This document shows, one piece after another, positions 1 to 12,255 of a stretch of 64,000 nucleotides of DNA. Both the position numbers and the translations under genes were made by a program. The notes below the pieces were generated by a model. It searched no databases, had not been told where the DNA came from, and saw nothing but the letters and a program-made list of their open reading frames with translations. Source of the stretch: Prosopocoilus inquinatus (taxonomy: Eukaryota > Arthropoda > Insecta > Coleoptera > Lucanidae); assembly GCA_036172665.1 (NCBI GenBank), contig CM069872.1:42022101-42086100 (forward strand), read 5' to 3'. Every line of letters starts with the position of its first letter. Within the stretch, counting starts at the first letter, position 1.

Positions 1-1233
1 GCTCTCAAATTATGCAGGTGAACTCGGGAGTGCCGCATGGGAGTGTCATTGGCCCTTTGATGTTTGCAATTTTTTCGACTTATTTATTTGAGTCTATAAA
101 TTTCTTTAACTATTATTTGTATGCTGATGACACTCAGCTGCTATGTTCTTTTCCGATGTCTAATTTGCAGCATGCAGTTATCAAAATGAATTTAGATTTG
201 CAACAACTTCACAAGTCTGTTACTAATCATGGTTTACGTCTTAATCCTTCCAAATCTTACTACATGGTTTTCTGCAAAGAAAAATACAGAGCCTCTGTAA
301 CCAGTCAAATCTCGCTACATATTAACAATACACCCTTACGCTTAACTGATAGTATAAAAAATCTAGGGCTGCTTACGGACAATAAGTTGCGTTTTAAGAG
401 TCATGTCTCTAATATTACTGGAAAAGCATTCGGCAAATTAAAAGTACTCTTCGGTTGCAAAGAAGTTTTAAACACAAATCTTCGCAAAACACTATGTGAA
501 GCCTTAGTTTTGTCCAATTTGTGATATTTGTGATACGGTTTACGGCCCTTGCCTTGATAGCGTGGACAAAACTCGTTTACAAAGAGTGCAGAATGCTTGT
601 CTGAGGTTTATCTATGGTATCAGGCGAAGGGAACATATTTCGCACACACTAGAGTGGGCTAAATGGTTAAATATGCAACAAAGACGGAATTTTCACTGTA
701 CAGTCTTTTTTCATAAAATAATTTTGTCTAAGACTCCGCAGTATCTATATAATGAAATATCATTTCGTACTGATGTTCATAACATCTATGTTAGGAGCAG
801 AGGTCTTTTCACACCGCCTCTCCACTGCACCGCTGTTTTCCAGCGATATTTTTCTTTTAACATTGCAAAAATTTATAGCACTGTTCATACAGAAATGAAA
901 AATATAGCTTTGCCTAACTTTAGAAGTAGATTACGTAACATGTCCCTCTGCTAGTTCGTTGTGTTGTACGTGCTGTCTCTTTGCTGGAGCCACGTCTATT
1001 AATTGTTATGTTTATACTTATCTGTTTATACTTTCCTGTATCTACTTGCCCGTTAATTAAATTCAATTATTTTTCTTTTTTTGGGGACCAGGAAGTACAG
1101 CAGTGTATCATGTTAGGTCACTGATCCTGGTTCCTTTGGCTACTATTCTTTTATTGTACATTATATGTATATTTGTATACGTATGTATACTTTAGTCTTT
1201 GAGGGCCAATAAACATTATTATTATTATTATTA
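1..1233 (+). mobile_element. Non-LTR retrotransposon, 3' part
   Basis: This is the 3' half of a LINE-type element cut by the window edge. It contains the C-terminal reverse transcriptase region, then about 275 bp of 3' UTR, and ends with an AATAAA signal (about 1209-1214) followed by five to six ATT triplets. A simple-sequence tail instead of poly(A) is known in several non-LTR clades. I cannot assign the clade safely; Jockey/CR1-like is my best guess. Confidence 0.8.
12..954 (+). pseudogene. Reverse transcriptase fragment of non-LTR element (frameshifted)
   Basis: This encodes the C-terminal part of a non-LTR reverse transcriptase, which copies element RNA at the target site. The first frame (12-524) opens with the conserved SGVPHGSVIGP block (usually GVPQGSVLGP) and carries the catalytic YADD box at 120-131. 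The thumb region follows (NPSKS, then NLGLLTDNKL). A one-base loss near 505-515 moves the rest into another frame, where the typical C-terminal block VQNACLRFIYGIRRREHIS continues to the stop at 952-954. The endonuclease and N-terminal RT lie outside the window. Residue identity to living elements looks high, so the copy is fairly young but inactive. Confidence 0.85.
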
Positions 1234-3544
1234 AATCACGTGGTTTCGAAAGACTTCCCATTCGTTGTGACGTCAGTGTTCATACATTGTCCTTGACGTT
1301 TAAGTTATATGCAGACCCTTGTCAAATAGTTTGAATGTTTGCTCTTAATACGTGCTGAAAAATATAGTTTTAATTTAAGCAACAATTACGAAGTGAATAT
1401 CTTAAAGAAATTATTATATCTTTTTACTTTGTTGGTGAGAAATTTGTGGTGGAAACGGCAATTTTTCGCCATTGAGAAGTAAGATTGGTAACACTAAGTT
1501 TTGTGAAACGCGGAGTTCTTGCATAGGTATTTTTATATTATAGCACAGCACAATACTGATAATATGTTTTACTATTTATTGTAATGAGTTTTAAGTGTTC
1601 GTATTGATATTCACTTATTACTATTTGACAACATATGAACATTGACGTCACACGGTCAGAATGTGCGTTTTGGCGGGAATTTAATCAATCCAAATTTCTT
1701 TAATTAATATTCATTTATGAAAAAAAAAAGAAATATATCTAAATTATCGTATTTTTACCTACTTTCAAATAAAATCTTTAAAAAAATGTTCATGTACCCT
1801 ATTAATAATTGCAAAGGTTAAATAGTTCAGTGTTTCTTGCGAAGTAGTTTATGAGAGCTCTGACTAAAAGACAAGTACAGCATTTACCTTTAGAGCATTT
1901 CAACTTGCGCGCCACGAAAACATAATCCTACATCACAATTTCATTTTTTTTTTAGTTACAGCATCTTAACGGCCATTTTCATAATAAGACTTTAAATTTA
2001 AAGTTAAATTAAAGCTTCCTTAAAGTCTGATTATGAAAACGGCCATAAGTTTAATTTCGTTGACATGGTCATTTAGTGACACTTTTCCAGCGAGAATATA
2101 AATGAAACATAAGTACAAAATATAATGTTAAAGTTCTCGCCAAAAGATTATGCAACAGCACGTCATCCACCTGAAATTGAAGACTATGGTGCAAAAACCG
2201 GGTATAATAAGTTCTTGTTTTATCAAAATTTACTTCTAGGTATCTTTCAGATGTTTTTAGTGTCGCGCATCGTTTGGTATATTCCGAGGTACAGAAACAA
2301 CTTTTTTGTAGTGAAGACATAAATGATAATCCATTAATAATAAAAATAATAACAATAATATTTATAAACTCAATTAAGTACAGTTCGTGTCGTACATTGT
2401 ACACCGTTAATAAAATTGGAGATTGAAATTAAGTACATATACGTGTATATACGTTACTTCTCTTGTTAGACATAATTTCATAAATTCTTGAACATTATAG
2501 ATAGGATTATTAATAGAAATGTTCTTGATTGTGGATTTAAATTGGTTGACAGGTAACTTAGTCCAGGAATTAGGTAGCAAAATGTACAGGGTATTCTTTT
2601 ATTGTGTGCAAATAAAAGAACCTCAGTATAAGTACATGAAATGCTAGCATCTGTGCGCATTTTCCGATGGTTACCGTACTATAGCCAAAAAATTTCGGAG
2701 GTTCCACTTGTTTGGAACTGTTGATATGTGCGAGAGAGAAATACTAGCAAGGTCGCAACCCCTTCCTATAGTCGACACCGACACCGCATTCAAACCCATT
2801 TCGTAGCGTTTCGTAATAATAATCATAATCACTAATATCGTTTAGTAATTATTTTATTTAAAATTTTAATTCACTGAGGGAATTAATGTTACATTTATTT
2901 AAATACTGCCCTACCTTAAGCGCGACAATCGAAGAGGCGGCCGGCGTTGTAAAAACACACTTAAGAAATGGAAACGCTATTTATTTATTGCTTGTGAAAA
3001 ATAAAACGATGGTTGACGGTGCTGTGATTATTTAACTCATCCGCAATTTTAAGGCGCATTTTTCGTCCATTAATTATAATCGTCGGCCTATAATTTGAAA
3101 ATACTTAAAAATGTAATTACTTACTTGTAGTGAGGTTACATTGTTTTAATAAATTTAGATGAGTTTAAAATGTTGATTGACCAGAAGATTTCGCAATTGA
3201 ATTAATTGAATCTGTAATTTGTAAGATCGATTCCTTTTTAGTACTTCGTGAAGATGAATAATATGAACTCACGTAAACCGAAAGCTTTCAAAATTAGTTT
3301 CCTTCCGCATGCAGAAATTTTCCAAATAGCTGTGAGACTTCCGGCAGGTCTTTTTACCTGTTTGCAAAAGCCATTAATACGCAACATACGAATCAAACAT
3401 ATGTTCGTTCATGACAGGGTTTATGCACAAGGTTAAACCACGTTAAACACTGACCGACTGACTTATTTTCGTGTCACCGTTCAAACAGGCAGCCGCGTGC
3501 GCTCTCGCCTAGCCACCTACACTCCTTAGTTATGCCAGCAGTTC
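1234..3544. other. Gene-free stretch with one small foldback repeat
   Basis: No coding or RNA gene is recognisable. The short open frames here lack domains and have base composition like the flanks. The only clear structure is the foldback at 1967-2047. Confidence 0.5.
1967..2047. repeat. Small foldback repeat (MITE remnant)
   Basis: Two arms of about 30 bp (left begins AACGGCCATTTTCATAAT, right ends ATTATGAAAACGGCCAT) form an imperfect hairpin around a short AT-rich centre. No protein and no clear target duplication. Confidence 0.6.
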
Positions 3545-4944
3545 TTAAATGATTTGGCGAAAATCTGCCAATGCATTTTTCTCGAAAATTATGAGCTTTC
3601 TGTTAAGGACATATGAGTTCAATCGTTGCCATTTATGGTGATGCATTACAGATTTAAATGTTAGTACATAGTAAAAGAACAGCCTGTATAATGACATGTG
3701 GCGAGTTTGGGCAGCCGTAGCATTAATTCTTCGTGGTGGAACGTGTAGTTTGGATTTGGTTTTAAGTTTTAAGAATAGCATCACATCCTCTCTTCTCTGC
3801 AGGTTTGTGAATTCTTGTTGCATTCTCATTATCTGTTGATGAAGGTAAGATGCTAGTGCCCATGATGATGATGAGTTTTTTGAATAACGGTTTACAGTGC
3901 GTACGGGGCGGAACACTTTCAATTATGCGAATGACATTTCTTTGCATAGTAAAGATTTCTTCACCTAGTAGTCTGGGGAGAGTCAGCACACAGTAAAGAT
4001 TTCTTCACTGTGTGCTGACTCTCCCCAGACTGCACAGACTGCAATGCAATTCGTAAGTCAATTTGGCGTGAAAGAGGTTTTGGTATGAAATTAACACAGA
4101 ATCTGTGTCTCTGTATTTATTTTATGCGTCTTACCGCATATGTCACTGAAGCTAATTTCTTGGAAAGGGCACTTATGTGTGCGTGCATTCCAAGTTAAGC
4201 GTGTGTCAAACCTTAAACCTAGAAGGCTGACTTCGTTGGGTCGTGTTGTACGTTTGGTAGTAAATGTCAATCTTGATTAACTTGTAACTGGTAAGCTGCG
4301 AACCAGTCAGACCCTTCCTCATTTGCACTTTCCATTTCTTACTCTATATCGTCCGCATAGAGAACAATATTGGTAGATATGCTATTCATTAAGTCGTTGT
4401 GAATGAAGACACATAATAAGAACGGGTCAATAATTGAGCCTTATGCAACTCCACTTGTGAGCATTTGAAATGGGCTCCATTGACCATTATGATGTTTTCC
4501 TGTTTTCCGTTCTCCAGGTATGACTTTATTAGTTTAAACACAGTTCCACGAATTCCGTAACGTTCCAGTTTTGACAATAGTGCAAGATGTTGCACGCAAT
4601 CGAACGCTTTTGTCAGATCATACATTAACATTTCAACCAACCAATTCGATCGGTATGTTCTTCGAAGGCGTCCAAATGTCATTTAGTAGCGAAAAAATCG
4701 CGTCTATTGTGCATTCTTCTTCTTGGAAGCCAAATTGTTGTTTGGAAATGATATTATGTGCACTGAAGAAATTTCTTAATTGGATGCAAAGGGCTGCTTC
4801 GAGAAATGTTGATGTTACTGGTAAAATGGAGATAGGTCTGCAGTTTAGTGGGAAGTGTTGAATCTGCTTTTTTTTGTAAAAGGGTATTACTTTTACTTTC
4901 TTCATTCCATCTGGAACAACTCCAGCAGGGAGCAGGAGTTTCAA
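3545..4944 (-). pseudogene. Reverse transcriptase of a non-LTR element, decayed
   Basis: Reading the minus strand from 4944, the order of RT blocks is correct. A CRPISILPV block and KQQFGF block come first (4633-4944). Next is the palm block [11 protein letters not shown] with [16 protein letters not shown] (4389-4682). A YADD box is encoded at 4348-4359. A degraded C-terminal region follows, with a QRNVIRIIESVPPRTHCKPLFKKL block around 3880-3950. Several frameshifts and stops break the frame, and a perfect inverted repeat (3971-4030) lies inside the C-terminal part. The protein copied LINE RNA; this copy is dead. It is a different, older insertion from the one at the window start. Confidence 0.8.
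3971..4030. repeat. Perfect 24-bp inverted repeat with 12-bp loop
   Basis: Arm 3971-3994 (GTCTGGGGAGAGTCAGCACA plus CAGT) is the exact complement of 4007-4030. The loop is 3995-4006. A 16-base string (AGTAAAGATTTCTTCA) occurs both at 3948-3963 and 3992-4007, so the palindrome probably arose by template switching within the retrotransposon remnant. Confidence 0.95.
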
Positions 4945-6849
4945 CCAGAGGATGTGTTATGCATTTTGCTGCTCCTTTTAAAATTTTGATGGGAAAAAAT
5001 TATTCAATGTTATCCCTATCCACCTCTACGTACTTTTCTACCCTGTACCTAAATTCCGTATACACGTTTGTTAACGTTTCCATTTCTATTTCACTAATTA
5101 CCGTTGCTATTTTTTCATTTAAAATTTCTGAATTTGTACCATGACCAATGTATTGGTCTAAAATGTCCGATCCATCTTCCAGGCAAGTGGTCATCAAGCT
5201 ACCCTTTAATTAAATTTGTGGAACGTGCAGGACATCCATCCTGTTGAAAATAAGTGTTTTCCAAACTCGCATCCGCCAGTGACGGCAAAGCAAAATTTTC
5301 TAGCATTTGCAAATAACTAAATTGATTCATATTTTCTTCCAAAAAAATAAGGGCTAATAATTTTTTCATTTCCCATAACTTTAACTAGAGGTATTAATAT
5401 TATCTTCAAGAGCTTAAGGAATAAGTTTCATTAATCATTTTGATAGATCCGGGTAATGCGATAATTCTGAATGTAATTTGAACTTAGACATATTTTTGAG
5501 AGTAAGTAAGCATGTTTTCTAAATTTAAAGCCATAAACGAGGCAGTTCGTGAAATGTCGTATCATTTTTGTAGGTTTTAATGCAAGCAATAGTTTTTATA
5601 AAGAATAACTCTTTCTCCTAAAACGTAAAATAAAAAAGTTTTTCCTACATTGCAGAAAATCCGTGGACACAGTGTGTGTATGTATGTAATATTTATAAAA
5701 CCAAATCAAAGTAGATAAAAATACTATTTCTCGAGATAAAATTGCTTTAGAATATCTGATCATGTAGAATCATGTTTTATTGTAGAATCATGTTTTATCA
5801 TAGTATTCCCATTTTAAATTGTTTTTTATGACCTAGGAATATTTATCAAAGTTAACTAAACTACATTTGTAATCGGTGCATGTCGCATTAATTAAAAATT
5901 CAACTTTCTTCCTGAATCCTTCTTTAAATTACCGCAGAACCTAAGAATTTTCTTTAGTTGTCTGTATCAATATGAAACAGTTTACAACAATTACTATTTC
6001 ACATTCTGTTTTAGCGTTTGCCGCCGGTCTGAGGATAACAGCAAGGCCTTCAGTGACCATCTAGGTCCCATAGCATTTACACTAATCAATATTGCCCTGC
6101 CATAAAAGTCATTTTAAAATGAGAGTACTAAAAGTGTGTCAATGGCAGTCAGGCGTGGTGATGCGACAAGTGTGCGCCGAACCCACACTTCACAAAAATG
6201 TGTACCTATTTTTGTCTTACACATGATTTGTTACAGAAATGTGTTAACAAGCTGTATACAAGAAAAATTCTTTGGTTTGTGTGCAATAAGAACTTGGTAT
6301 ATGTATTTAAAAAAATTGAATTCTGAAACTAGAAATTTTATTTTTGTACATTACTTGAATGCAAAGTTGCCCATTATTCTGAATTTTTATCTAAAAAAAG
6401 GATTTCATGTTCCTCTAAAATTGTAGTAGGTACTCGTGTGAATAAATTTACGGGCATATATCTTTTTAGGACAAGCTGTGCTCTATATTCTGTTATTAAT
6501 AGATTATGCCACGCAGTGAATCAAACTCATGTCGATATGTTTAATGCAATCTACGCACGATAGGGAAAATTGTTTTGGTTGTAACGCTGTAACTACCATC
6601 AGGGGATTTATTAAAATAAAATAATTACAAGCCTTCACGTTACAGTAATTATTCCCCGTAAAATTTTTTTCTTGCTTACTTATTTGTTATTATTGAATAG
6701 GGGTACTTATTTACGTGATCGTACTTCTCGATTACAGAAAACTGTAGCCGCCAAACAAATGTCATTAGATATATTATTATGGCAACGCAATTACATATAT
6801 CTGCGTTATATATTTTTTAAGCTTTTAAGCTTTTATTGAAGTTATTAAG
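4945..6849. other. Gene-free stretch
   Basis: AT-rich DNA. The only internal structure seen is a short direct duplication of a TAGAATCATGTTTTAT unit near 5765-5800. No gene recognised. Confidence 0.5.
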
Positions 6850-6973
6850 GTCCATTTTTATTATAAATCAAAATTAACTTTAACTCCCAGTTTATTGCCA
6901 TAACAAAAATTGTGTTCACAATTGTTACCACGAAAATAAACCAATGGTTAAAGCTAACTTGCCTGTAAGGTCT

Positions 6974-7106
6974 TAGGGCCAGTCTTTTCATCTCTCATTA
7001 AATTAATCGTTGATTTATTCTCATAGTTACAATTACAGGGACAATTGTTACTATAGGAATTAATCAACGGTTAAAGTTAATCAAAGATGAAAAGGCCGGA
7101 CCCCTA
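6974..7106. mobile_element. Palindromic MITE, family C copy 1
   Basis: Terminal arms TAGGGCCAGTCTTTTCATC and GATGAAAAGGCCGGACCCCTA are inverted repeats, and the palindrome continues almost to the centre. A related copy is at 53341-53471, and a looser relative lies at 6850-6960. It has no coding capacity, so it depends on an unknown transposase. Confidence 0.75.
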
Positions 7107-7416
7107 TAAAAAAATCTATAAAAGTACAGCAGTGTCTGTAGAAGTTGTTATTATGACACTGTACCCCAAACTGTTATTTAAGCTGGGTGGAGAAAGTAGT
7201 GTCCCGTTTTTCATGCTCGCGACTGTATACCTACAATATTTATCTCTCGACTCATTCAATTTAAAGTCATCTCAGAAGAACGTAGAATTAAAAATCTTGT
7301 CTTAGCTAGGTTCAGAAAATTTTAGATCACTAGTCAACCAAAAAATATTTGTTGCCTTGATTTGAAAGTATGCTTTTCTTGTATATTTGAGGATCTAAAT
7401 CTAAATATGACAATAC

Positions 7417-8000
7417 AGGGTGTGACAAAAAGTTGTTAACATTGTATGGGTGACTAAAAATTCTTCTTGTCTCATCTGGGCGACCGAACATCCGAAGGAA
7501 GTACGAGAGCACATGCGGGATTCCCCCGAGGTTAACGTTTGGTGTGCCGTGAGCAAATTGGGACTGATTGGACCCTTCTTTTTTGAAGAACAGACCGTCA
7601 GGGGAGAGAGGCACCTTGCCATGCTTAGCACATTCGTGGATGAGAACGCATCACTTACCATTTTCCAGCGATGGTACTTTCAGCAAGATGGCGCCGCTGC
7701 GCATTACAGTCTGATGGTTCGGGATTACCCCTGAACAATACGTTCGGTAAACGCTGGATTGGTAGAGGTGGGGTTCTCTCCCATGGCCAGCAGGTTCACT
7801 CAACCTGAGGCCATGCGATTTTTGGCTGTGGAGCATGGTCAGCGATCGGATCTACCCCAACAAACCTCGCAACTTGGACGATCTGAAACTGTATTACTCA
7901 CGTCATCGCTGGAATTCCTTCCCAAATGGCCCAAAGGGCATTTCCAACAATAATAGACAGACTCCGTAAGTGCATTGAGAGGGAGGGGTGCCTTGTAATT
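7417..8000 (+). pseudogene. Tc1/mariner-type transposase fragment
   Basis: A terminal-repeat-like ACAGGGTGTGACAAAAAGTTG at about 7417 runs almost directly into the middle of a transposase, so the 5' half is deleted. The frame from 7450 gives NVWCAVSKLGLIGPFFFEE and then WYFQQDGAAAHYSLMVRDY, which holds the second catalytic Asp of the DDE/D nuclease. After a stop at 7734 the similarity continues in other frames (CDFWLWSMVSDRIYPNKPRN at about 7815-7875, then RLRKCIEREGC near 7966-7998). At least three frame breaks make it inactive. The third acidic residue region is scrambled. No 3' terminal repeat was found. Confidence 0.8.
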
Positions 8001-8319
8001 TGAAGTGATTAAACACTCGTTTAATGTGAACATCTTTTTGCCTTTTCGTATAATAAATAGATCCTAAACATCCAATTTTTGGAATAAATTTAATTATCTG
8101 CCAAATCAAAAAGTACGAAAATGTCCAGGTTTACTTTCCTTAATAAATAAAGATTAAAAATCTTTTGTATGAAATGCTTAGGCCACCTGTCACATCTGTG
8201 CACACTTTTGTCATTGTTTTTGCTTCATTTCAACACTCCGCGTTTTGCTCTTATCTTTCAATATTTTGCTTGTTTCTATGGACCACATTTACTAGTGCTT
8301 TCCTCTCCTTCTTTCTCTA

Positions 8320-8562
8320 CAATTGAATCGGTTAGTGTATAATCGTGTTCAGTCCAAATTTACTGTTTTGAGAAAACAACAAATAACTTTCTCTAGATTT
8401 TTATTTTATGTAATTATTGGCTTGAGAAGGCTTCAAGTATCCTTATCTGAGAACATTTTAAGCCAATAATTCACTTAAAATAAAAATCTAGAAAGTTATT
8501 TGTTGTTTTCTCAAAACAGTAAGTTTTGACTGAACACGATTATGCACTCACCGATTCAATTG
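8320..8562. mobile_element. MITE with about 100-bp terminal inverted repeats, TA flanks
   Basis: Left end CAATTGAATCGGTTAGTG and right end CACTCACCGATTCAATTG are inverted, and the arms match over roughly 100 bp each around a short centre. TA dinucleotides flank it at 8318-8319 and 8563-8564, the signature of Tc1/mariner-mobilised elements. Noncoding. Confidence 0.85.
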
Positions 8563-8564
8563 TA

Positions 8565-11500
8565 TATCTATTCATTTCATAGCTTAGTCATTATCCGTCC
8601 TCCTCTATAAACTCAATTCCTTGCTTGTATTCGATGGAATTAACTTACGGAATTTATTTCCAGTTCTTTCCAATTTGTGCGTTTCTTATTCAGTCTTATT
8701 TAAGATAACCCCTTTAACTTTTTCGGCTTTCTAGGAATAATCGTAAATTGGATTACCTTAAAATCACCATAAAAGAATTATTCATTTTAATCCAATTTCT
8801 ATATCAATGGATTCTCAGTATACACCGAAAAACTTTACTGAGTTCAATGTATTCTCTCTTCTCTAATTTGCAAACTAAAACCTGATATTTTGCTAGTTCT
8901 TTCAGACAAAACATTTATTCACCGAAAGTAGTTAAAATTCAGATGTAATTATTTTATTCCCAAGAAATGAAAAAATTCTACACCCATAACTACACGTAAT
9001 TGAGTTCTGACTTTCACTTACTTAAAACGAAAGTATTTACTGGAACTTGTTAAACGCTTTTATTATAAGTAGTTATTCCTGGAGTTAATAAATTAAGTAC
9101 CTTAAATCTAAGACCTTCCGTGATTGGTCTCGAGGTAACTACCCCAAAGAGTTAAAAGAAGCATCATTTCTCCCTGTGTAAACGTACTTAAAACCGCATT
9201 CATCTAAAAAAAACTTTAGATTTATAGCGAAAACATTATTTGCTTTAAGTTAAAACATATTTGCTTTAAGCTTGACATTATTATTTTAGGACCAAAGGAT
9301 GCAGAAAACATGGATGTAACGTCGAGTGTTGAAATTAAGAATTAACTTTAAACTAAAGATTAACATTATTGCAAATTTAAAAAGCTTAAAGTAAGTATTA
9401 CGTAGCTTAGTCGCCTAGTCTTTTAAACGAGCAGACGGTATCAGACACTTTCTACGACCCACTTGGGGATACCTGCTGGTGGTCAGGTGTCTCCCGGGAA
9501 ACCCCGACTACTCTAAGATCGAAGAGTGGATAAACTTATTATCCAAGCTGTTTAATTCTGACCCCGCATGAATTTTCCGCCCGTTTTATGGAAGTAGAGA
9601 AATGCGTCGACGATGGCTTAAGGACTCAATAAATTTTTAACAAGTTTCGTGGCTGTTAATGCTCCTCTACACGCGTTGTACTCGTACAAGGTGAAAATCG
9701 ATAGACTCTTTGTGTTGACTAAGATTAGAAAAGTTGCAGGTGGTAGGTATGTAGTGAGTTTAAAACGAAAGTAAGCGGGGCACTTCAACTTCTACATTTT
9801 TATTTATACCTAAAAAAAAATAGCACACATATTATATTTTCTCTGCTACAGAAATATCTGACACAGCTAGAAGGTAAATTAAATTACAAGTATTTTTTTT
9901 TGTAGATGTGGAAATTCAAAGCTTTTTCTCCTCGAGAGCGTGAATATTAAAAACGTTTGCCGTTTAACCGCGTTGTCGAAGAGGAGCTTAATTCGAAAGC
10001 CTCGTAATTTTCAAACGACTCTCCTGCATGAGTGAATTTCAGGAATAAAAACCAGGATTAATTTTTATCCTCCTTGATTTATAAACTTCGGCTGTACATT
10101 AAAGCAGAATTTCAAGCAATGATATAGAATGAAGCAAAAAGTTTAAAGTTAAATAATCATTTGAATAAAATACTCCAATATTATGAAACATGAATAAGTT
10201 TAGCAGTAGATACTTATTCTTAAATAAAAAGATTTGCTAAAATTACTTGTGCAAATAAAATACTAAAGCAGTAGAGACATCAATATTTTGATTACGTTTT
10301 CGACTGTTAACTAAATAAAACAAAGAAACAAGAAGCAAAAAAGAAACACAGAGAAATTGTATGGGGGTAGGGTAGGTAGTATGCAATTTAAGTCTGAAGG
10401 GTCGGGGAATTATAATAGTAGTCACGCAAAAGTCAAGTCACGAGCTTGGTATTGACCACCCCCAAAGTGCTCTGTGATAAAATGCAGACGTGTACGACAG
10501 TGGATTATTAGACATAACGACTCTCACCATTATCCTGCATTATTATAGGTGATCAATATGCGATATGTTTCCAATTTTAATGAATTATTTTTCCGTCGGG
10601 GCGATTGGATTAGCATAAAACATTCGGCGCGATTTATTTCGTACACCTGCCACTCCTTCTATTACTCCAAAAATCGATGCTTTATATTTAATTATTAACG
10701 CGCGTTGCAATTTAAATCCAATTAAATCGAATGATCATTACGTAACCCAATTGTGTAAGATAATAATAATACTAATAAAGGAAATTATTTTCTCTGCTTT
10801 AATTACTGCTCTTTGATTAAAGACTGGACGGCTCTCATTGCAAGTCTTATTGGGCTATTCTTGTGCGTGGCTAATGTAACTCAACAGTAGAGCAGAAACG
10901 TATTTTTAATTTTATTTATCGGCAAAGTTCCAAAGTTATCGATTATAACGTTTAGTCCTTAATCAGAGAACAATAATTAAAGTACAGAAGGTATTTTCCT
11001 TTATTAGTATTTTTAACGTAATAAATTGGGTTACAAGTTGCAAAGTATATACTAAGACAAGTCAGACAGTGAGAGCGCGAATATAAGTCCGTTTGTCGAA
11101 ATGGGCGGGGCTTAGACTGCCCTGCGACTGCGTACTCGGTTCGAATGCGCACTTTTCACCGCATCACACTCATTCACTGTCCCTTGACATCCGCCTCGCT
11201 TGCTGATGCTCGACTTGCTGCTTTTTATCTCTTCGGCCCAAACTTGCCGCCCAATAATTTCACCCGGAATATGCTTGTGAGGAAACAATACTTCCTATTG
11301 GTTAAAAGCAGCAATCAGACCAACGTACACCATTGAACTATTAAATTGATTTAAGAACCAATTCCTACCTACTTGAACAGAAGCAAGATTTTTCCTGAGG
11401 AAATTAACGTGCAACACAGCCAGCACTTTCAGTCGTGACGCGCGTGGGTGTTAATTAAATGCGACAAATAATCGAGCGCCACCCGATCTTAACCCGAGAC

Positions 11501-11927
11501 GAGGAGAGGACCAAGGAAAAAAGAAATGACTCAACTTATGCAATAATCTTTGATATCGTCAAAAATAAGACATCGCCAAGTGTGTGACGGGCTTAACGCC
11601 TCCAAGTGTGTACTGTACTTAAATACTTAAAACATCAGCGCAAGATTTTGCGAAAATTTACAGGCAACAAACATTAAGAGAAATTAAAATAATGCGAAAA
11701 TGCCCCCCCCCCCCCGCAAACACGACTAGATGCTGGGGATATCGCTAAACGAAACGCGCGTTACAAATTAATAAAGCGAAACTAGCCTGCCTTCAAATGT
11801 TCGAAAGGAGGATTTACACGAATCGACACCATCGTGATATCAGCAGGAACCAACGAATGTCAACCTGACGTAATGGCGTTAAAGGTTGAGGGGAAACCAA
11901 TTTAAACTGTCCGTCGAAATACTCTTT
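8565..11927. other. Long gene-free stretch
   Basis: No recognisable gene. A more GC-rich patch at about 11060-11250 (with GGGCGGGG near 11103) could be a promoter or a noncoding first exon, but no start or splice structure can be shown. A run of 14 C lies at about 11703-11716. Confidence 0.4.
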
Positions 11928-12032
11928 CGCTAAAAACCTGGGATTCTCATAAAATAGACTCTCTCACCGTGTAATAACGCAAACGATTACAAAAGATAAG
12001 GCAATCCTACCTAAAAAATACAGTCTCCGAAC

Positions 12033-12255
12033 GATATTATTTATAAGCACAAAAGTTTTTTAATCTCGAACCGGACAAAAATATGAAGAGTACACACTCA
12101 ACGTTTCGCTATAGTTTTATAGCTTCGTCAGGAGTGACGTTTCGGTAGAGATTTATAGCTTCGTCACTCCTCACGAGTTTACGGTTCGAGATTAAAAAAA
12201 ACTTTGTACTTACAATTTTCATCGGACAAGAACCAACTTCAATGATATTATTTAT
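12033..12255. mobile_element. Family A hammerhead element inserted in satellite, 12-bp target duplication
   Basis: The insertion occupies 12045-12243 and is flanked by exact copies of GATATTATTTAT (12033-12044 and 12244-12255), which belong to the satellite monomer. Inside, inverted arms (AATCTCGAACCGG near 12062 and CGGTTCGAGATT near 12182) surround a minus-strand hammerhead. The right end carries a tail CATCGGACAAGAACCAACTT that also appears at about 31868 and 43197. No protein is encoded. It resembles noncoding retrozyme-like elements; the mobilising enzyme is unknown. Confidence 0.85.
12095..12136 (-). ncRNA. Hammerhead ribozyme (family A, type I)
   Basis: On the minus strand: stem I CACTC (12132-12136), CTGACGA (12125-12131), stem II GCTATA/TATAGC with AAAC loop, GAAA (12104-12107), two-base-pair stem III from palindromic ACGT, cleavage base U at 12100, then GAGTG (12095-12099) closing stem I. 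All invariant core bases are present. One extra A sits between the core and stem II, and stem III has no loop, so activity may need a dimer. A second, damaged copy (GTGACGA ... GAAACGT) lies just upstream on the same strand (12137-12175). Confidence 0.8.

Noticed and set aside
7087..7305. 72-codon plus-strand frame
   Set aside because: Begins inside the palindromic MITE at 6974-7106 and has no recognisable domain.
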